From contig JBLXFD010000008.1 of NCBI GenBank assembly GCA_048262455.1, positions 1-64,000 of the forward strand: a stretch of DNA of 64,000 nt, given 5' to 3'. The notes beneath the pieces are model-generated. The model did not search any database and was not told where the DNA came from. It saw nothing but the letters and a program-made list of their open reading frames with translations. Below, one piece after another: positions 27,886 through 37,378 of this stretch (the first letter of the stretch is position 1; each line of letters starts with the position of its first letter). The DNA comes from Psychromarinibacter sp048262455. GTDB taxonomy: Bacteria > Pseudomonadota > Alphaproteobacteria > Rhodobacterales > Rhodobacteraceae. The translations under genes were made by a program, and so were the position numbers.

Positions 27886-29784
27886 TCACGTCGCCAGCTG
27901 CCGCTCGTCCTCGCCCACCACCTCGGGCAGGTCGTCGAAGCTGGCGTAGTTCAGGCTGTAGAGCTTGGCGTACAGCCCGTCCGCCCGCATCAGCGCCTCG
28001 TGGTCGCCCTCTTCGATCTTGCGGCCCTGCTGCAGCACCACGATGCGGTCGGCGTTGCGGATCGTCGCCAGCCGGTGGGCGATCACAAGGCCCGTGCGCC
28101 CCTCCAGCAGCTTCTGCAGCGCCTTCTGGATCTGCATCTCGGTGTAGCTGTCGATATTGGCCGTCGCCTCGTCCAGCACCAGGATCTTGGCGTCGGCCAC
28201 CAGCGCGCGGGCGAAGGACAGCAGCTGGCGCTGGCCGAGGCTGAGGTTGCTGCCGCGTTCCTCCAGCACCGTGTCGTAGCCGGCAGGCAGGGCCGAGATG
28301 AACTCGTGCGCGCCCACCGCCAGCGCGGCCTCCTCGACATCGGCGTCGCTGGCCCAGTGGGAGGAGTAGCGGATGTTCTCGCGGACCGATCCGGTGAACA
28401 GGTACGGCTCCTGCAGCACCATGGCGATGTGGCGGCCGAGGCTCTTCTGCGTCACCTCGCGCACGTCCTTGCCGCCCACCAGCACCGCGCCCTGCTGCAC
28501 GTCGTAGAAGCGGTGGATCAGCGCCATGGAACTGGACTTGCCCGACCCCGTGGGGCCCACCAGAGCCACCGTCTCGCCGGACTTCACGCGAAAGCTGACG
28601 TCCTTCAGCACGGGATGCGCGGGGTCGTAGCCGAAGGTCACGTCCCGGAACTCGACCGACCCGTCGTCGGCTTCCGTCAGCGGCTGCGCGCCCGGGGCGT
28701 CCCGCACGTCGACGTCCACGTCCAGCACCTCGGTCAGCCGGTGGCCCGAGGCCATGGCCCGCTGCATCACCGAGTACTGCATGGTCAACGACCGGATCGG
28801 GTCGAAGAACCGCTGGATGTAGAACAGGAAGGCGACCATCACCCCCACCTCGATACGGCCGGAGACCACCATCGCGCCGCCGGCCACCACCACCACCGCC
28901 ATGGCGATGCCGGTCAGGGTGTCGACGATCGGGATCATCACCTGCGCCAGCCGCGCCGCGCGCAGGTGGGCCTGGTAGGTCTTGGCCACCAGCCCGGTGT
29001 AGAGGTCGGCGTTCAGCCGCCCCCGGTCCATCGCCTGCACCGCGCGCACCCCGTGGATCGCCTCGGCCAGCGCGCCGTTGGCGACGGAGTTCGATTCATG
29101 CGCCGCCATGAAGGCGCTGCGCGCCCGCGCCAGCCAGAGGATCCGCACCACGAACAGCACCGGGATCACCATCAGCACCAGCGCCGCCAGCTGCCAGTCC
29201 AGCCAGAGCATCACCACGATGATCCCCACCAGCAGCAGGATGTCCCCCACCGACAGCACGCAGGTCTCCAGGAATTCCTGCATCGAGTTCACGTCGCCCT
29301 GCAGGCGGCTCATCAGCCGGCCCACCTCGGTCTTGTCCATGAAGGACAGCGACACCCGCTGCAGGTGGCTGAACATGCGCTGGCGGATGTCGAACAGCAC
29401 GTTCTCGGCCATCCGCCCGGTCACCGCCTCCTGCACCCGCGAGGCGACGAAATTGATCAGGATCGCCAGCGCGAAAAGGCCGATTATCGCGTACAGCACG
29501 CCGCTGTCCACGCCGTCCGGGGCCATGCCGTTGTCGATGGCGTAGCGGATCAGCAGCGGGATCGACAGCTGCGACAGGGTGAAGATCACCACCGCCGTCA
29601 CTGATATGATCGCGTTGCGCCGGTAGGGTCGCACGAATTCCCAGATCCGCCGCACCACCTTGCCGTCGAAGACGCGGCCGAAGATTTCCTCCTCGATCCG
29701 GTCGGACCCAACCACCGCGCGCAGCCGGGGGCGGCCGTCGTCGTGGGGGTCCCGGGGTTCGCCGCCTTGCCGTGCCGGGCTCAT
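27886..29784 (-). CDS. ABC exporter half-transporter (catalytic partner)
   Basis: A 632-residue fused membrane/ATPase subunit. Residues about 40-330 hold six spans; the ATPase domain follows with Walker A GPTGSGKSSSM, Q-loop in MVLQEPYLF, and Walker B ILVLDEATANID with the catalytic glutamate. Its signature is LSLGQ instead of LSGGQ. It overlaps its partner by four bases (ATGA). In heterodimeric exporters the subunit with the intact DE carries the degenerate signature, exactly as seen here. The substrate is unknown: lipid, peptide or drug. Confidence 0.9.
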   Translation of the reverse strand: MSPARQGGEPRDPHDDGRPRLRAVVGSDRIEEEIFGRVFDGKVVRRIWEFVRPYRRNAIISVTAVVIFTLSQLSIPLLIRYAIDNGMAPDGVDSGVLYAIIGLFALAILINFVASRVQEAVTGRMAENVLFDIRQRMFSHLQRVSLSFMDKTEVGRLMSRLQGDVNSMQEFLETCVLSVGDILLLVGIIVVMLWLDWQLAALVLMVIPVLFVVRILWLARARSAFMAAHESNSVANGALAEAIHGVRAVQAMDRGRLNADLYTGLVAKTYQAHLRAARLAQVMIPIVDTLTGIAMAVVVVAGGAMVVSGRIEVGVMVAFLFYIQRFFDPIRSLTMQYSVMQRAMASGHRLTEVLDVDVDVRDAPGAQPLTEADDGSVEFRDVTFGYDPAHPVLKDVSFRVKSGETVALVGPTGSGKSSSMALIHRFYDVQQGAVLVGGKDVREVTQKSLGRHIAMVLQEPYLFTGSVRENIRYSSHWASDADVEEAALAVGAHEFISALPAGYDTVLEERGSNLSLGQRQLLSFARALVADAKILVLDEATANIDSYTEMQIQKALQKLLEGRTGLVIAHRLATIRNADRIVVLQQGRKIEEGDHEALMRADGLYAKLYSLNYASFDDLPEVVGEDERQLAT

Positions 29785-31637
29785 TTCCGGTCCTCCATCT
29801 CATCCAGGACATCGCCGTCCGGGCGCATCTGCAGATCGTGCAGCGCCTTGTAGCGCCCGCCCAGCGCCAGAAGTTCCTCGTGGCTGCCCTGCTCCACCAC
29901 CTGCCCGTCCTCGAGGAACAGGATCCGGTCGGCGTGCATCAGGCTGGCCAGCCGGTGCGCGACGATGATGGTCACGCGGTCGGCGGCGTATTCCTTCAGC
30001 GCGGCGCGGATGCGGCTTTCTGTGCCCGCGTCGATGGCGGCCGTGCTGTCGTCGAAGATCAGCACCGCCGGTTCCATCATCAACGTGCGCGCGATCGACA
30101 GCCGCTGGCGCTGGCCGCCGGACAGCGACACGCCGCGCTCGCCCACCACCGTCTGGTACTTCTTCGGCAGGCCCAGCACGTAGTCGTGCAGCTGCGCCGA
30201 TTCCGCCACGCCGCGGATGCGCCGGTCTTCGGTCAGGGGGGTGCCGTAGGCGATGTTGTTCTCGATCGAGGTGGTGAAGAGGAAGCTGTCCTGCTGCACC
30301 ACCGCCACCGCCTGCCGCACCGAGGACAGCGTGACATCGCGGATGTCCTGCCCGTCCAGGGTGATCGCCCCCTCGGTCACGTCATAGAAGCGGGGGATCA
30401 GGTGCATCAGCGTGGTCTTGCCCGACCCTGGCGGGCCGACGATGCCCACGGTCTGGCCGCGCGTCGCCTCGAAGCTGACGCCCCGGATCGCCCGGCGCCC
30501 GTCGCTGCCGTCATAGGCGAAGCTGACGTTGTCCAGCTTCAGCCGCCCCTCGGACAGCTCCAGCGGCTGCGCGCCGGGGGCGTCGTCCACCTCCACCGGC
30601 GTGTCGATCAAGGCGAACATCCGCGCCCCGGTGGTCGAGGCGCGGGCATAGGCGTTCACCATCAGCCCGAGCTGCCGCACCGGCATCTGCAGGATCGTCA
30701 TGAAGGTCAGGAAGGTGGCCAGCGTGCCCACGGTGATCTCGCCCGCCGCCACCTGCCGGCCGCCGTACAGCAGCACCAGCCCCATCGCGGTGAAGAAGGC
30801 CAGCGTGGCGGCCGAGGAGTTCGACACGCGGATGTCGATCCGCTTGTGGGTCAGGGCCAGCGCCTCCTTCGAGGCGGCGTCGAACTTCTTCAGCTCGTGG
30901 TCCGAGGCGGCGAAGGCGCGCACCACGCGGATGCCGGCAAGGTTCTCCTCCATCACCCGGCTGAGGATCGCCAGCCGCTCCTGCAGGATCAGCCAGGTGC
31001 GCCGCAGCGACAGCTGCATGACAGAGAAGCGCCAGGCCGCGAAGGGCACGAAGGACAGCGCCAGCAGGCCCAGCACCAGGTCGGTGGACAGCAGCAGCCA
31101 GGCGCCGACGCCGATCAGCAGGGTCAGCAGCAGGGTGCGCACCAGCGCGGTGGAAAAGTACATCCGCACCCCTTCCAGGTCGAGCATCCCCACGGTGATC
31201 AGGTCGCCCGAGTGGGTGCGGTCGTGGAACGAGAAGGGCAGCCGCTGGATCTTGTCGTAGACCGCCAGCCGCAGGTCCTGCGCCAGTGCGTGGCCCACCG
31301 ATTCCGCGCTGTAGTTCTGCACCAGCGTGAACAGCCCGCGCAGCGCGCTCGCCACCAGCAGGGTCAGCGCCAGCGGCATCAGCGCGCCGGTGTCGCCCCC
31401 CGCCTCGGCCATGCCCTGCGCCGCGTCCACGGCCCGGCCCAGGATCACCGGGATCGACAGCTGCGCCAGCACCGCCAGCACCGTGGCGATCAGCGCCGCC
31501 GCCACCCGCCAGGGGTAGCGCAGGGTCATCCGGGTGATCCGCGTCACCGCGCCCAGGCCCTTCTGCCGGTCCACCGAGGCGGTGCGGCGGAAAGAGCGGT
31601 CTTTCATCTCGGTCTCGCGGGTCGCGGTATCGGTCAT
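29781..31637 (-). CDS. ABC exporter half-transporter (degenerate Walker B partner)
   Basis: A 618-residue fused membrane/ATPase subunit, first of the two-gene operon. Six spans lie in residues about 40-320. Walker A is GPPGSGKTTLM, the signature LSGGQRQRLS is canonical, and Walker B reads VLIFDDSTAAID: the catalytic glutamate is aspartate. Paired with the gene at 29784, it would make one competent ATP site and one degenerate site, as in TM287/288 and TmrAB. The N-terminal 20 residues are poorly conserved, so a later start is possible. Confidence 0.9.
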   Translation of the reverse strand: MTDTATRETEMKDRSFRRTASVDRQKGLGAVTRITRMTLRYPWRVAAALIATVLAVLAQLSIPVILGRAVDAAQGMAEAGGDTGALMPLALTLLVASALRGLFTLVQNYSAESVGHALAQDLRLAVYDKIQRLPFSFHDRTHSGDLITVGMLDLEGVRMYFSTALVRTLLLTLLIGVGAWLLLSTDLVLGLLALSFVPFAAWRFSVMQLSLRRTWLILQERLAILSRVMEENLAGIRVVRAFAASDHELKKFDAASKEALALTHKRIDIRVSNSSAATLAFFTAMGLVLLYGGRQVAAGEITVGTLATFLTFMTILQMPVRQLGLMVNAYARASTTGARMFALIDTPVEVDDAPGAQPLELSEGRLKLDNVSFAYDGSDGRRAIRGVSFEATRGQTVGIVGPPGSGKTTLMHLIPRFYDVTEGAITLDGQDIRDVTLSSVRQAVAVVQQDSFLFTTSIENNIAYGTPLTEDRRIRGVAESAQLHDYVLGLPKKYQTVVGERGVSLSGGQRQRLSIARTLMMEPAVLIFDDSTAAIDAGTESRIRAALKEYAADRVTIIVAHRLASLMHADRILFLEDGQVVEQGSHEELLALGGRYKALHDLQMRPDGDVLDEMEDRK

Positions 31638-31809
31638 GGTCCAATGTCGCCGCGCGGGCTGCGCGCGGCCTCCGGTGGGGCTATGTGGTACGGGATCGCC
31701 TGCCTCCGGGGAAATGGGGCAGGCGCGGCGGGCGTCAAATGTCGCCGCGCCGGGAAGTCAGCCATTGGTAAAGCGTTATACTCCCCGCGGCGGGGAAGGC
31801 AACGCCGTC

Positions 31810-33114
31810 TTAGCGCGACAGCATCGTCCCCGGCAGCCAAAGCGCGATCTGCGGAAAGGCCGCCAGCACCGCCACCGCCAGCACCAGCAGCCCGAAAAAG
31901 GGCGCCGCGTGGCGGGCGATGGTGAAGATGTCGCGCCCGGTAATGTTCTGCAGAACGAACAGGTTGAAGCCCACCGGCGGGGTGATCTGGCTCATCTCCA
32001 CTACCAGCACCAGGAAGATCCCGAACCAGATCGGATCGATCCCCGCCTGGATCACCATCGGCAGGATGATCGACACCGTCAGCACCACGATCGAGATCCC
32101 GTCAAGGAACATCCCCATCACGATGAAGAACACCGTCAGCGCCGCCAGCAGCGCATAGGGCGACAGCTGCATCCGGCCGATCCAGCCCGCCAGGTCGCGC
32201 GGGATGCCGGTATAGCCCATGGCCACGGTCAGGAAGGCCGCGCCGGCGAGGATGAAGGCGATCATGCAGGTGGTGACGGTCGCGGCGGTCAGCGCCTCGG
32301 CAAAGCCGCGCAGGCTCATGGCGCCGGTGGACCAGGCCAGCAGCAGGGCGCCCAGCACGCCGATCACCGCCGCCTCGGTGGGGCTGGCGATCCCGGCGTA
32401 GATCGAGCCGATCACCGCCACGATCAGCCCCACCACCGGCAACAGCCGCAGCATCGCCCGCAGCGCCGCGCCGCGGTCTCCCGGCGGCTCGTGGCGGGGC
32501 ATGCGGTCGCGGTTCAGCAGCGCCCACAGGATGATGTAGCCGGAGAACAGCGCCGCCAGCATCAGCCCCGGCAGCACCCCCGCCAGGAACAGCCGGGCGA
32601 TCGACTGCTCTGTCGCGGCGCCGTAGACGATCAGGATGATCGAGGGCGGGATCAGGAAGCCGAAGGTGCCGGAGCCGGCCAGCGTGCCGATCACCATGCG
32701 CTCGTCGTAGCCGCGGGCCTTCAGCTCCGGCACCGACATGCGGCCGATGGTGGCCGTGGTGGCGGCGGATGAGCCCGAGACCGCCGCGAACAGCGCGCAG
32801 CCGAAGACGTTGACGTGCAGCAGCCGCCCCGGCAGACGGCCGGTGAAGGGGGCAAGGCCGGCGAACATGTCCGACGACAGGCGCGAGCGCACGAGGATCT
32901 CGCCCATCCAGATGAACATCGGCAGCGCGGTCAGGTCCCAGACCGTCAGCCCGCCCCAGACCTTGGTGGCGAAGACCAGCGTCACCGGCGCGTTCGAGGC
33001 GGCGAGCATCGCCACCAGCCCCACCGCGATCAGCGCCAGCCCCACCCAGAGGCCCAGCGCCAGCGCGCCGAACAGCACCACCAGCAGCAGCGGGGCCAGC
33101 ATCTCGATCCCCAT
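31810..33114 (-). CDS. TRAP transporter large permease (DctM type), system 1
   Basis: A 434-residue membrane protein with about 12 spans that moves a carboxylate substrate with sodium ions in tripartite TRAP systems. Family blocks include FGCALFAAVSGSSAATTATIG, LIPPSIILIVYGAATEQSI and ASPTEAAVIGVLGALLL. The start at 33114 shares a base with the stop of the small permease. It is the last gene of a DctPQM operon read leftward. Confidence 0.93.
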   Translation of the reverse strand: MGIEMLAPLLLVVLFGALALGLWVGLALIAVGLVAMLAASNAPVTLVFATKVWGGLTVWDLTALPMFIWMGEILVRSRLSSDMFAGLAPFTGRLPGRLLHVNVFGCALFAAVSGSSAATTATIGRMSVPELKARGYDERMVIGTLAGSGTFGFLIPPSIILIVYGAATEQSIARLFLAGVLPGLMLAALFSGYIILWALLNRDRMPRHEPPGDRGAALRAMLRLLPVVGLIVAVIGSIYAGIASPTEAAVIGVLGALLLAWSTGAMSLRGFAEALTAATVTTCMIAFILAGAAFLTVAMGYTGIPRDLAGWIGRMQLSPYALLAALTVFFIVMGMFLDGISIVVLTVSIILPMVIQAGIDPIWFGIFLVLVVEMSQITPPVGFNLFVLQNITGRDIFTIARHAAPFFGLLVLAVAVLAAFPQIALWLPGTMLSR

Positions 33115-33671
33115 CAGTGCCCCTCGCCCCGTTCCGCCTCGGCCGCGGCGTGGCGCGGCGTGCCCCCCGCCGCCAGCGTCGCCGCCGCGTCGGCCAGTGC
33201 CACCGCCAGCAGTCCCAGCCCGAGGGTCATCACCCCCTGCGGCAGCCACAGCGGCACCCGCACCATGCCGTAGCTGACCGATCCGAAGGCCCAGGAATCC
33301 CAGGCCTGCAGCCCGCTCGACCAGGTGGCGAAAGCGGCCAGCCCCGCCCCCGCCGCCGCCACCGCCGCGCCCAGCCAGCGGGCGGCGCGGGCCGGCAACG
33401 CCCGGGTCAGCAGCGTGACGCGCACGTGCCCGCCCGCCGCCAGCGTTCCCGCCAGCCCCAGGCAGACCGCCCCGACGAACAGGAAGGCGCCGATCTCTGC
33501 CAGCGAGGGGATGGCGAAGCCGGGCGGGGCCGCGCCGATCCAGCGGGCGGCGCGGTCGGCCAGCCGGCCGAGGATCTGCGCCAGCACCAGCAGCGCGATC
33601 AGGGCAAAGCCCGTCGCCGACAACGCCAGCGCGGCGGAATAGAGGCGGTCCAGAATACGGCGCATCAGCAC
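33114..33671 (-). CDS. TRAP transporter small permease (DctQ type), system 1
   Basis: A 185-residue four-span membrane protein that couples the binding protein to the large permease. Spans lie at about residues 14-35, 55-75, 96-115 and 138-160. The stop overlaps the large-permease start by one base. The ATG at 33671 or the next in-frame ATG two codons on could be the start. Confidence 0.88.
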   Translation of the reverse strand: MLMRRILDRLYSAALALSATGFALIALLVLAQILGRLADRAARWIGAAPPGFAIPSLAEIGAFLFVGAVCLGLAGTLAAGGHVRVTLLTRALPARAARWLGAAVAAAGAGLAAFATWSSGLQAWDSWAFGSVSYGMVRVPLWLPQGVMTLGLGLLAVALADAAATLAAGGTPRHAAAEAERGEGH

Positions 33672-33717
33672 GATCCCGCAGGCGGGGCGAGAGCCACGGG
33701 CCCCCGCCCCCGCCGCG

Positions 33718-34698
33718 TCACTGCATCTTCGCCCGGTAGTCCTCGACCACCTTCGCGCCTTCCTCGCCGGCCGCCTCCAGCCATTCCTGCGTCATGGTCT
33801 CGCCGATCGCGGCAAGTTCGCCCGACAGGGTCTCGGAGGGGGCGGAGACGGTCATGCCGTTCTCCTCCAGCGCCTTCATCTTCTCTTCGGTCTCGGCCAT
33901 GGACATGTCCCAGCCCCGGGTCTCGGCCTCGGCGGCCGCCTCGCGCACCGCGGCGCGCACCTCTTCGGAGAGCCCCTCGAAGGCGCCGGTGTTCACGATC
34001 ACCATGTTCTTGGGCAGCCATGCCTGCGTGTCGGTGTAGTGGCTGGTGAAGTCCCAGGCCTGGCTGGATACGCCGGTGGAAGGCGAGGTGATCATCGCCG
34101 CCACGCGCCCGGTGGCGAAGGCGGTGGGGATGTCGCCGGTCTCCAGTTGGGTCGGCACCGCGCCCAGCAGTTCGGCCAGCCGTTCGGTGGCGGTGTTGTA
34201 GGCGCGGAAGGCCTCGCCTTCGAGGTCCGCGGCAGATTCAAGCGGCGCCTTGGTGTAAAGGCTCTGCCCCGGCCACGGCACCGCGTAAAGCAGCGTCAGC
34301 CCCTGGTCCGCCAGCTTCTGTTCCACCAGCGGCCGCGAGACCTCCCAGAGCGCGCGGGCCTCGTCATAGGAGGAGGCGAGGAAGGGGATCGAGTCCACCT
34401 CGAAGATCGGGTCCTCGTTGGCCAGCCGCGACATCAGCACCTCGCCGATGGGCGCAAGGCCCCGGCGGACGGAATCCTTGATCTCGGGGTGGCCGAAAAG
34501 CGAGCCGGCGGAATGCACGGTGATCTCCAGTTCGCCCCCCGTGGCCTCGGCCACGTCCTCGGCGAACTGCATCACGTTCTGGGTGTGGAACACGCTGTCG
34601 CCGTAGGGCGTGGGCATGTCCCAGCTTTCGGCGGCGGCGGGAAGGGCGAGCGCGGCGGCGATCACGCCGGCCAGCGGGGTCATTCTGGTAAAGCTCAT
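33718..34698 (-). CDS. TRAP transporter substrate-binding protein (DctP type), system 1
   Basis: A 326-residue periplasmic binding protein with a signal peptide (MTPLAGVIAAALALPAAAES). Family features are GELEITVHSAGSLFGH and the AFRAYNTATERLAELLGAVPTQL segment, which contains the arginine expected to bind the substrate carboxylate. The start at 34698 follows a GGGAGCC(T)G sequence; the longer frame enters repeat DNA. It heads operon 1. The 146 bases before the repeat array hold its likely promoter. Confidence 0.92.
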   Translation of the reverse strand: MSFTRMTPLAGVIAAALALPAAAESWDMPTPYGDSVFHTQNVMQFAEDVAEATGGELEITVHSAGSLFGHPEIKDSVRRGLAPIGEVLMSRLANEDPIFEVDSIPFLASSYDEARALWEVSRPLVEQKLADQGLTLLYAVPWPGQSLYTKAPLESAADLEGEAFRAYNTATERLAELLGAVPTQLETGDIPTAFATGRVAAMITSPSTGVSSQAWDFTSHYTDTQAWLPKNMVIVNTGAFEGLSEEVRAAVREAAAEAETRGWDMSMAETEEKMKALEENGMTVSAPSETLSGELAAIGETMTQEWLEAAGEEGAKVVEDYRAKMQ

Positions 34699-34844
34699 GG
34701 CAGGCTCCCGGTTGTTGCGGACGACCTTGGCACGGCCCCGGCGCGGCCGTCCTCGCCGCCGGGGCTCGAGGGCAGAGTGACGCTGCGGGCGGCGTTTGTC
34801 ACGTGCGGTATTGCGGGGCGGCGTGTGTGGGACTGCTTCCGTAG

Positions 34845-35289
34845 GGCGGGGTTCACCCCGCCACAGCGCAACGCCAGCCTGCCCGTGGGATGGCGCTGCG
34901 GACCACCGGCATAGGCACTTTATTCCCGCCACGACCGCGCGCAGAACGAACGGTGCTCGCGGACGACACAGCGCCAGCCCGCCGGAACGGGCAGGCGCTC
35001 GCCCCGCGCCTTCGGCTTGTTCGGGGCGCATCAGCGCTGCGTATATAGGTGGTAGGGCGGGGTTCACCCCGCCAACGGCGCAACATCAGCCTGCCCGTAG
35101 GATGGCGCTGCCGCCCCCTGAAGAAAGCGCTTTATGCCAGCCAAATCCGCGCGCTGAATGAGCGTTGCCCTGCGGATGACACAGCGCCAGCCCGCAGGGA
35201 CGGGCAGGCGCTCGCCCCGCGCCTGCGGCTTGTTCGGGGCGCATCAGCGCTTCATTCGTGAGGAGCCGTAGGGCGGGGTTCACCCCTCC
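34845..35289. repeat. Repeat family B array, reverse orientation
   Basis: The palindrome GGCGGGGTTCACCCCGCC lies at 34845 and 35056, with an imperfect copy at 35272, so units are 211 and 216 bases. Reading right to left the units match those at 21638: the GAACGAAGCGCTG-like block, CCCCGAACAAGCCG, the AGCGCC(T/A)GCCC hairpin and an end of CAGGCTG...GTTGCGC. The array fills the 595-base gap 34699-35293 except for the TRAP promoter region. Confidence 0.85.
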
Positions 35290-35293
35290 TCCC

Positions 35294-36067
35294 TCACCCC
35301 ACGTGCTTCTTCCACTGCGCCGCCCGCGCCACCGCGCCGCGCTTGAGGATGATCGTGTCCAGGTCCACCGCGGTGAACACGCTCCCGGCCTCCATCACCT
35401 CCTCGAGGAAACTGTCGTCCGGGGTCAGGAAGCCCGCGGGCAGACCGGCCTTGCGGATGCGACGGATGCCCTCGACGCTGGCCTTGCGCACCTCGGGGTG
35501 GGTCGGCTGGCCGGCGTAGCCCATGCTGGCGGCAAGGTCGGCAGGGCCGATGAAGATGCCGTCGAGGCCGGGGGTGGCGGCGATCTCCTCGAGGTTTTCC
35601 AGCGACTTCACCGTCTCGATCTGGATGATGACGCAGATCTCCTCGCGCGCGTGGGCGACGTAATCCTTGATCGCGCCGAAGCGGCTGGCGCGGGTCATGC
35701 CGGCGACGCCGCGGATGCCCTCGGGCGGGTAGGTCACCGCCGCCACCGCCAGCGCCGCCTCCTCTGGGGTCTGCACGTAGGGGATCACCACCGTCTGCGC
35801 GCCGATGTCCAAGACCTTCTTCAGCTCGGCCACGTCCAGGCTGACCGGCCGTACCACCGCCGAGACGTCGTAGGGCGCCACCGCCTGCAGCATCGGCAGC
35901 AGTTCGACCTCGTCCACCGGCGAATGCTCGGTATCGAACAGCATCCAGTCATAGCCGGTATTGGCCAGCATCTCGGCGACCGAGGGGTCGGGGATGCAGC
36001 ACCACAGGCCGATCTGCGGCGTGCCGGCGCGCAGCGCGGCCTTGAAGCGGTTCTTGGGCATGTCCAT
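35294..36067 (-). CDS. HpcH/HpaI-family aldolase
   Basis: A 257-residue class II pyruvate aldolase, which splits 2-keto-3-deoxy acids into pyruvate and an aldehyde with a divalent metal. Motifs are FDTEHSPVDE (active-site histidine), VVRPVSLDVAELKKVLDIGAQ (pyruvate-binding arginine), QIETVKSLEN and GLDGIFIGPADLAASMG (metal-binding Glu and Asp). It is the last gene of the GntR-AroQ-AroE-like operon, 12 bases beyond the AroE-like gene. Sequence alone does not tell glucarate-type from heptanedioate-type substrates. Confidence 0.9.
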   Translation of the reverse strand: MDMPKNRFKAALRAGTPQIGLWCCIPDPSVAEMLANTGYDWMLFDTEHSPVDEVELLPMLQAVAPYDVSAVVRPVSLDVAELKKVLDIGAQTVVIPYVQTPEEAALAVAAVTYPPEGIRGVAGMTRASRFGAIKDYVAHAREEICVIIQIETVKSLENLEEIAATPGLDGIFIGPADLAASMGYAGQPTHPEVRKASVEGIRRIRKAGLPAGFLTPDDSFLEEVMEAGSVFTAVDLDTIILKRGAVARAAQWKKHVG

Positions 36068-36079
36068 CAGTAAATCCTT

Positions 36080-36922
36080 TCAATAAGTGATGCGCGCGAG
36101 GCGTCGCAGCTCGTCGGGGGTGGTGGAGGGCAGGCCGAAGTACTCCAGGTACGCCGGGATCTGCTCGAACAACATGTCGGTGCCGACCTGGGTCAGGCAG
36201 CCGCGGGCGCGGGCGGCGGCGAGAAAGGCGGTTTCCTCGCGCTTCATCACCACCTCGCCCACGAAGGTCCCGGGCGCCAGCCGGTCGATGGCCAGCGGCA
36301 TCGGGTCCCCCGCCTGCATCCCCAGCGGCGTTGCGTTGACCACGATGTCCCAACCCTCGGGGTCGTTGCTGCCGGTCTCGACAGCCAGATCCGGGTAATG
36401 CCCCGCCAGCCGCTCTGCCAGCCGGTCCGCGGCGGCGGCGTTTACGTCATAGAGGCCCAGCCGCGCCGCGCCAGCCTTGGCCAGCGCCGCCGCGATGGCG
36501 GAACCGACGCCCCCCGCCCCCACCACCAGCGCCGAGGCGTCGGCGATCTCGCGGCCCTTGCGCAGCACGCCGCGGGCAAAGCCCTCGCCGTCGAACATGT
36601 CGCCCTGCAGCCGCCCGTCCGCCGCCCGCCGCACCGCGTTGCAGGCGCCGCAGATCCGGGCGGCGGGGCTGGCCTCGTCCAGCAGGCCCATCACCGGCAC
36701 CTTGTGGGGCATGGTGATCAGCGCGCCGGCAAAGTTCCGCAGCCGCGCGACGTGGGGCAGGAAGACGGCGAAGTCCCCGGGCTCGCAGCCCATCGGCACC
36801 ACCACGCAGTCGACGCCCCGTTCCTCGAAGAAGGGGTTGTAGATCATCGATGCGCGGAAACTTTCCGTCGGCACCCCGAGGTGGGCGATCACCCGGGTGT
36901 GGCCGCTGATCAGCTGCGTCAC
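36080..36922 (-). CDS. Shikimate/quinate dehydrogenase-like protein (AroE family)
   Basis: A 280-residue two-domain oxidoreductase. The catalytic lysine and partner residues appear in ALITMPHKVPVMGLLD and the aspartate block in GDMFDGEGFARGV. The nucleotide-binding motif VVGAGGVGSAIA is followed by LYDVNAA, with an acidic residue where NADP-dependent AroE has NRT, so NAD is the likelier cofactor. The usual N-terminal SxS shikimate motif is replaced by ESFRAS. With AroQ and a TRAP importer alongside, a catabolic quinate/shikimate-type role fits better than biosynthesis. Confidence 0.85.
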   Translation of the reverse strand: MTQLISGHTRVIAHLGVPTESFRASMIYNPFFEERGVDCVVVPMGCEPGDFAVFLPHVARLRNFAGALITMPHKVPVMGLLDEASPAARICGACNAVRRAADGRLQGDMFDGEGFARGVLRKGREIADASALVVGAGGVGSAIAAALAKAGAARLGLYDVNAAAADRLAERLAGHYPDLAVETGSNDPEGWDIVVNATPLGMQAGDPMPLAIDRLAPGTFVGEVVMKREETAFLAAARARGCLTQVGTDMLFEQIPAYLEYFGLPSTTPDELRRLARITY

Positions 36923-36926
36923 CGGG

Positions 36927-37367
36927 TCAGCCCTGCCCCGCCAGCGTACAGACCCGCCGCACCGCCGCCTCGTAACCCTCGACCCCCAGCCCCGCGATCA
37001 CCCCCTCGGCGCGCAGCGAGACGTAGGAATGGTGGCGGAAGCTCTCGCGCTTGTGGACGTTGGAGATGTGGATCTCGATTACCGGCCCCTCGAAGGTGTT
37101 CAGCGCGTCCAGCACCGCCACCGAGGTATGGGTCAGCGCGCCGGGGTTGATGACGATGCCGCAGGCGGTCTCGCGCGCCTCGTGGATCCAGTCGACGATC
37201 TGGCCTTCCCAGTTCGACTGCTTCAGCACCAGGTCGAACCCCTCGGGCAGCACGGCGCGGCAGTTGGCCTCGACGTCGGCGAGGGTGTCGTGGCCGTAGA
37301 TCTCCGGCTGGCGCTTGCCCAGCAGGTTCAGGTTGGGGCCGTTCAGGATGTGGATCGTCTTGGTCAT
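36927..37367 (-). CDS. aroQ: Type II 3-dehydroquinate dehydratase
   Basis: A 146-residue enzyme that interconverts 3-dehydroquinate and 3-dehydroshikimate. Diagnostic pieces are ILNGPNLNLLGKRQPEIYG (with the catalytic tyrosine), NPGALTHTSVAVLDAL, EIHISNVHKRESFRHHS and the C-terminal GYEAAVRRV. It sits four bases before the AroE-like gene and 11 bases after the GntR regulator. Type II enzymes serve catabolism in some organisms and biosynthesis in others; context here favours catabolism. Confidence 0.95.
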   Translation of the reverse strand: MTKTIHILNGPNLNLLGKRQPEIYGHDTLADVEANCRAVLPEGFDLVLKQSNWEGQIVDWIHEARETACGIVINPGALTHTSVAVLDALNTFEGPVIEIHISNVHKRESFRHHSYVSLRAEGVIAGLGVEGYEAAVRRVCTLAGQG

Positions 37368-37378
37368 GGGGTCTCCGT

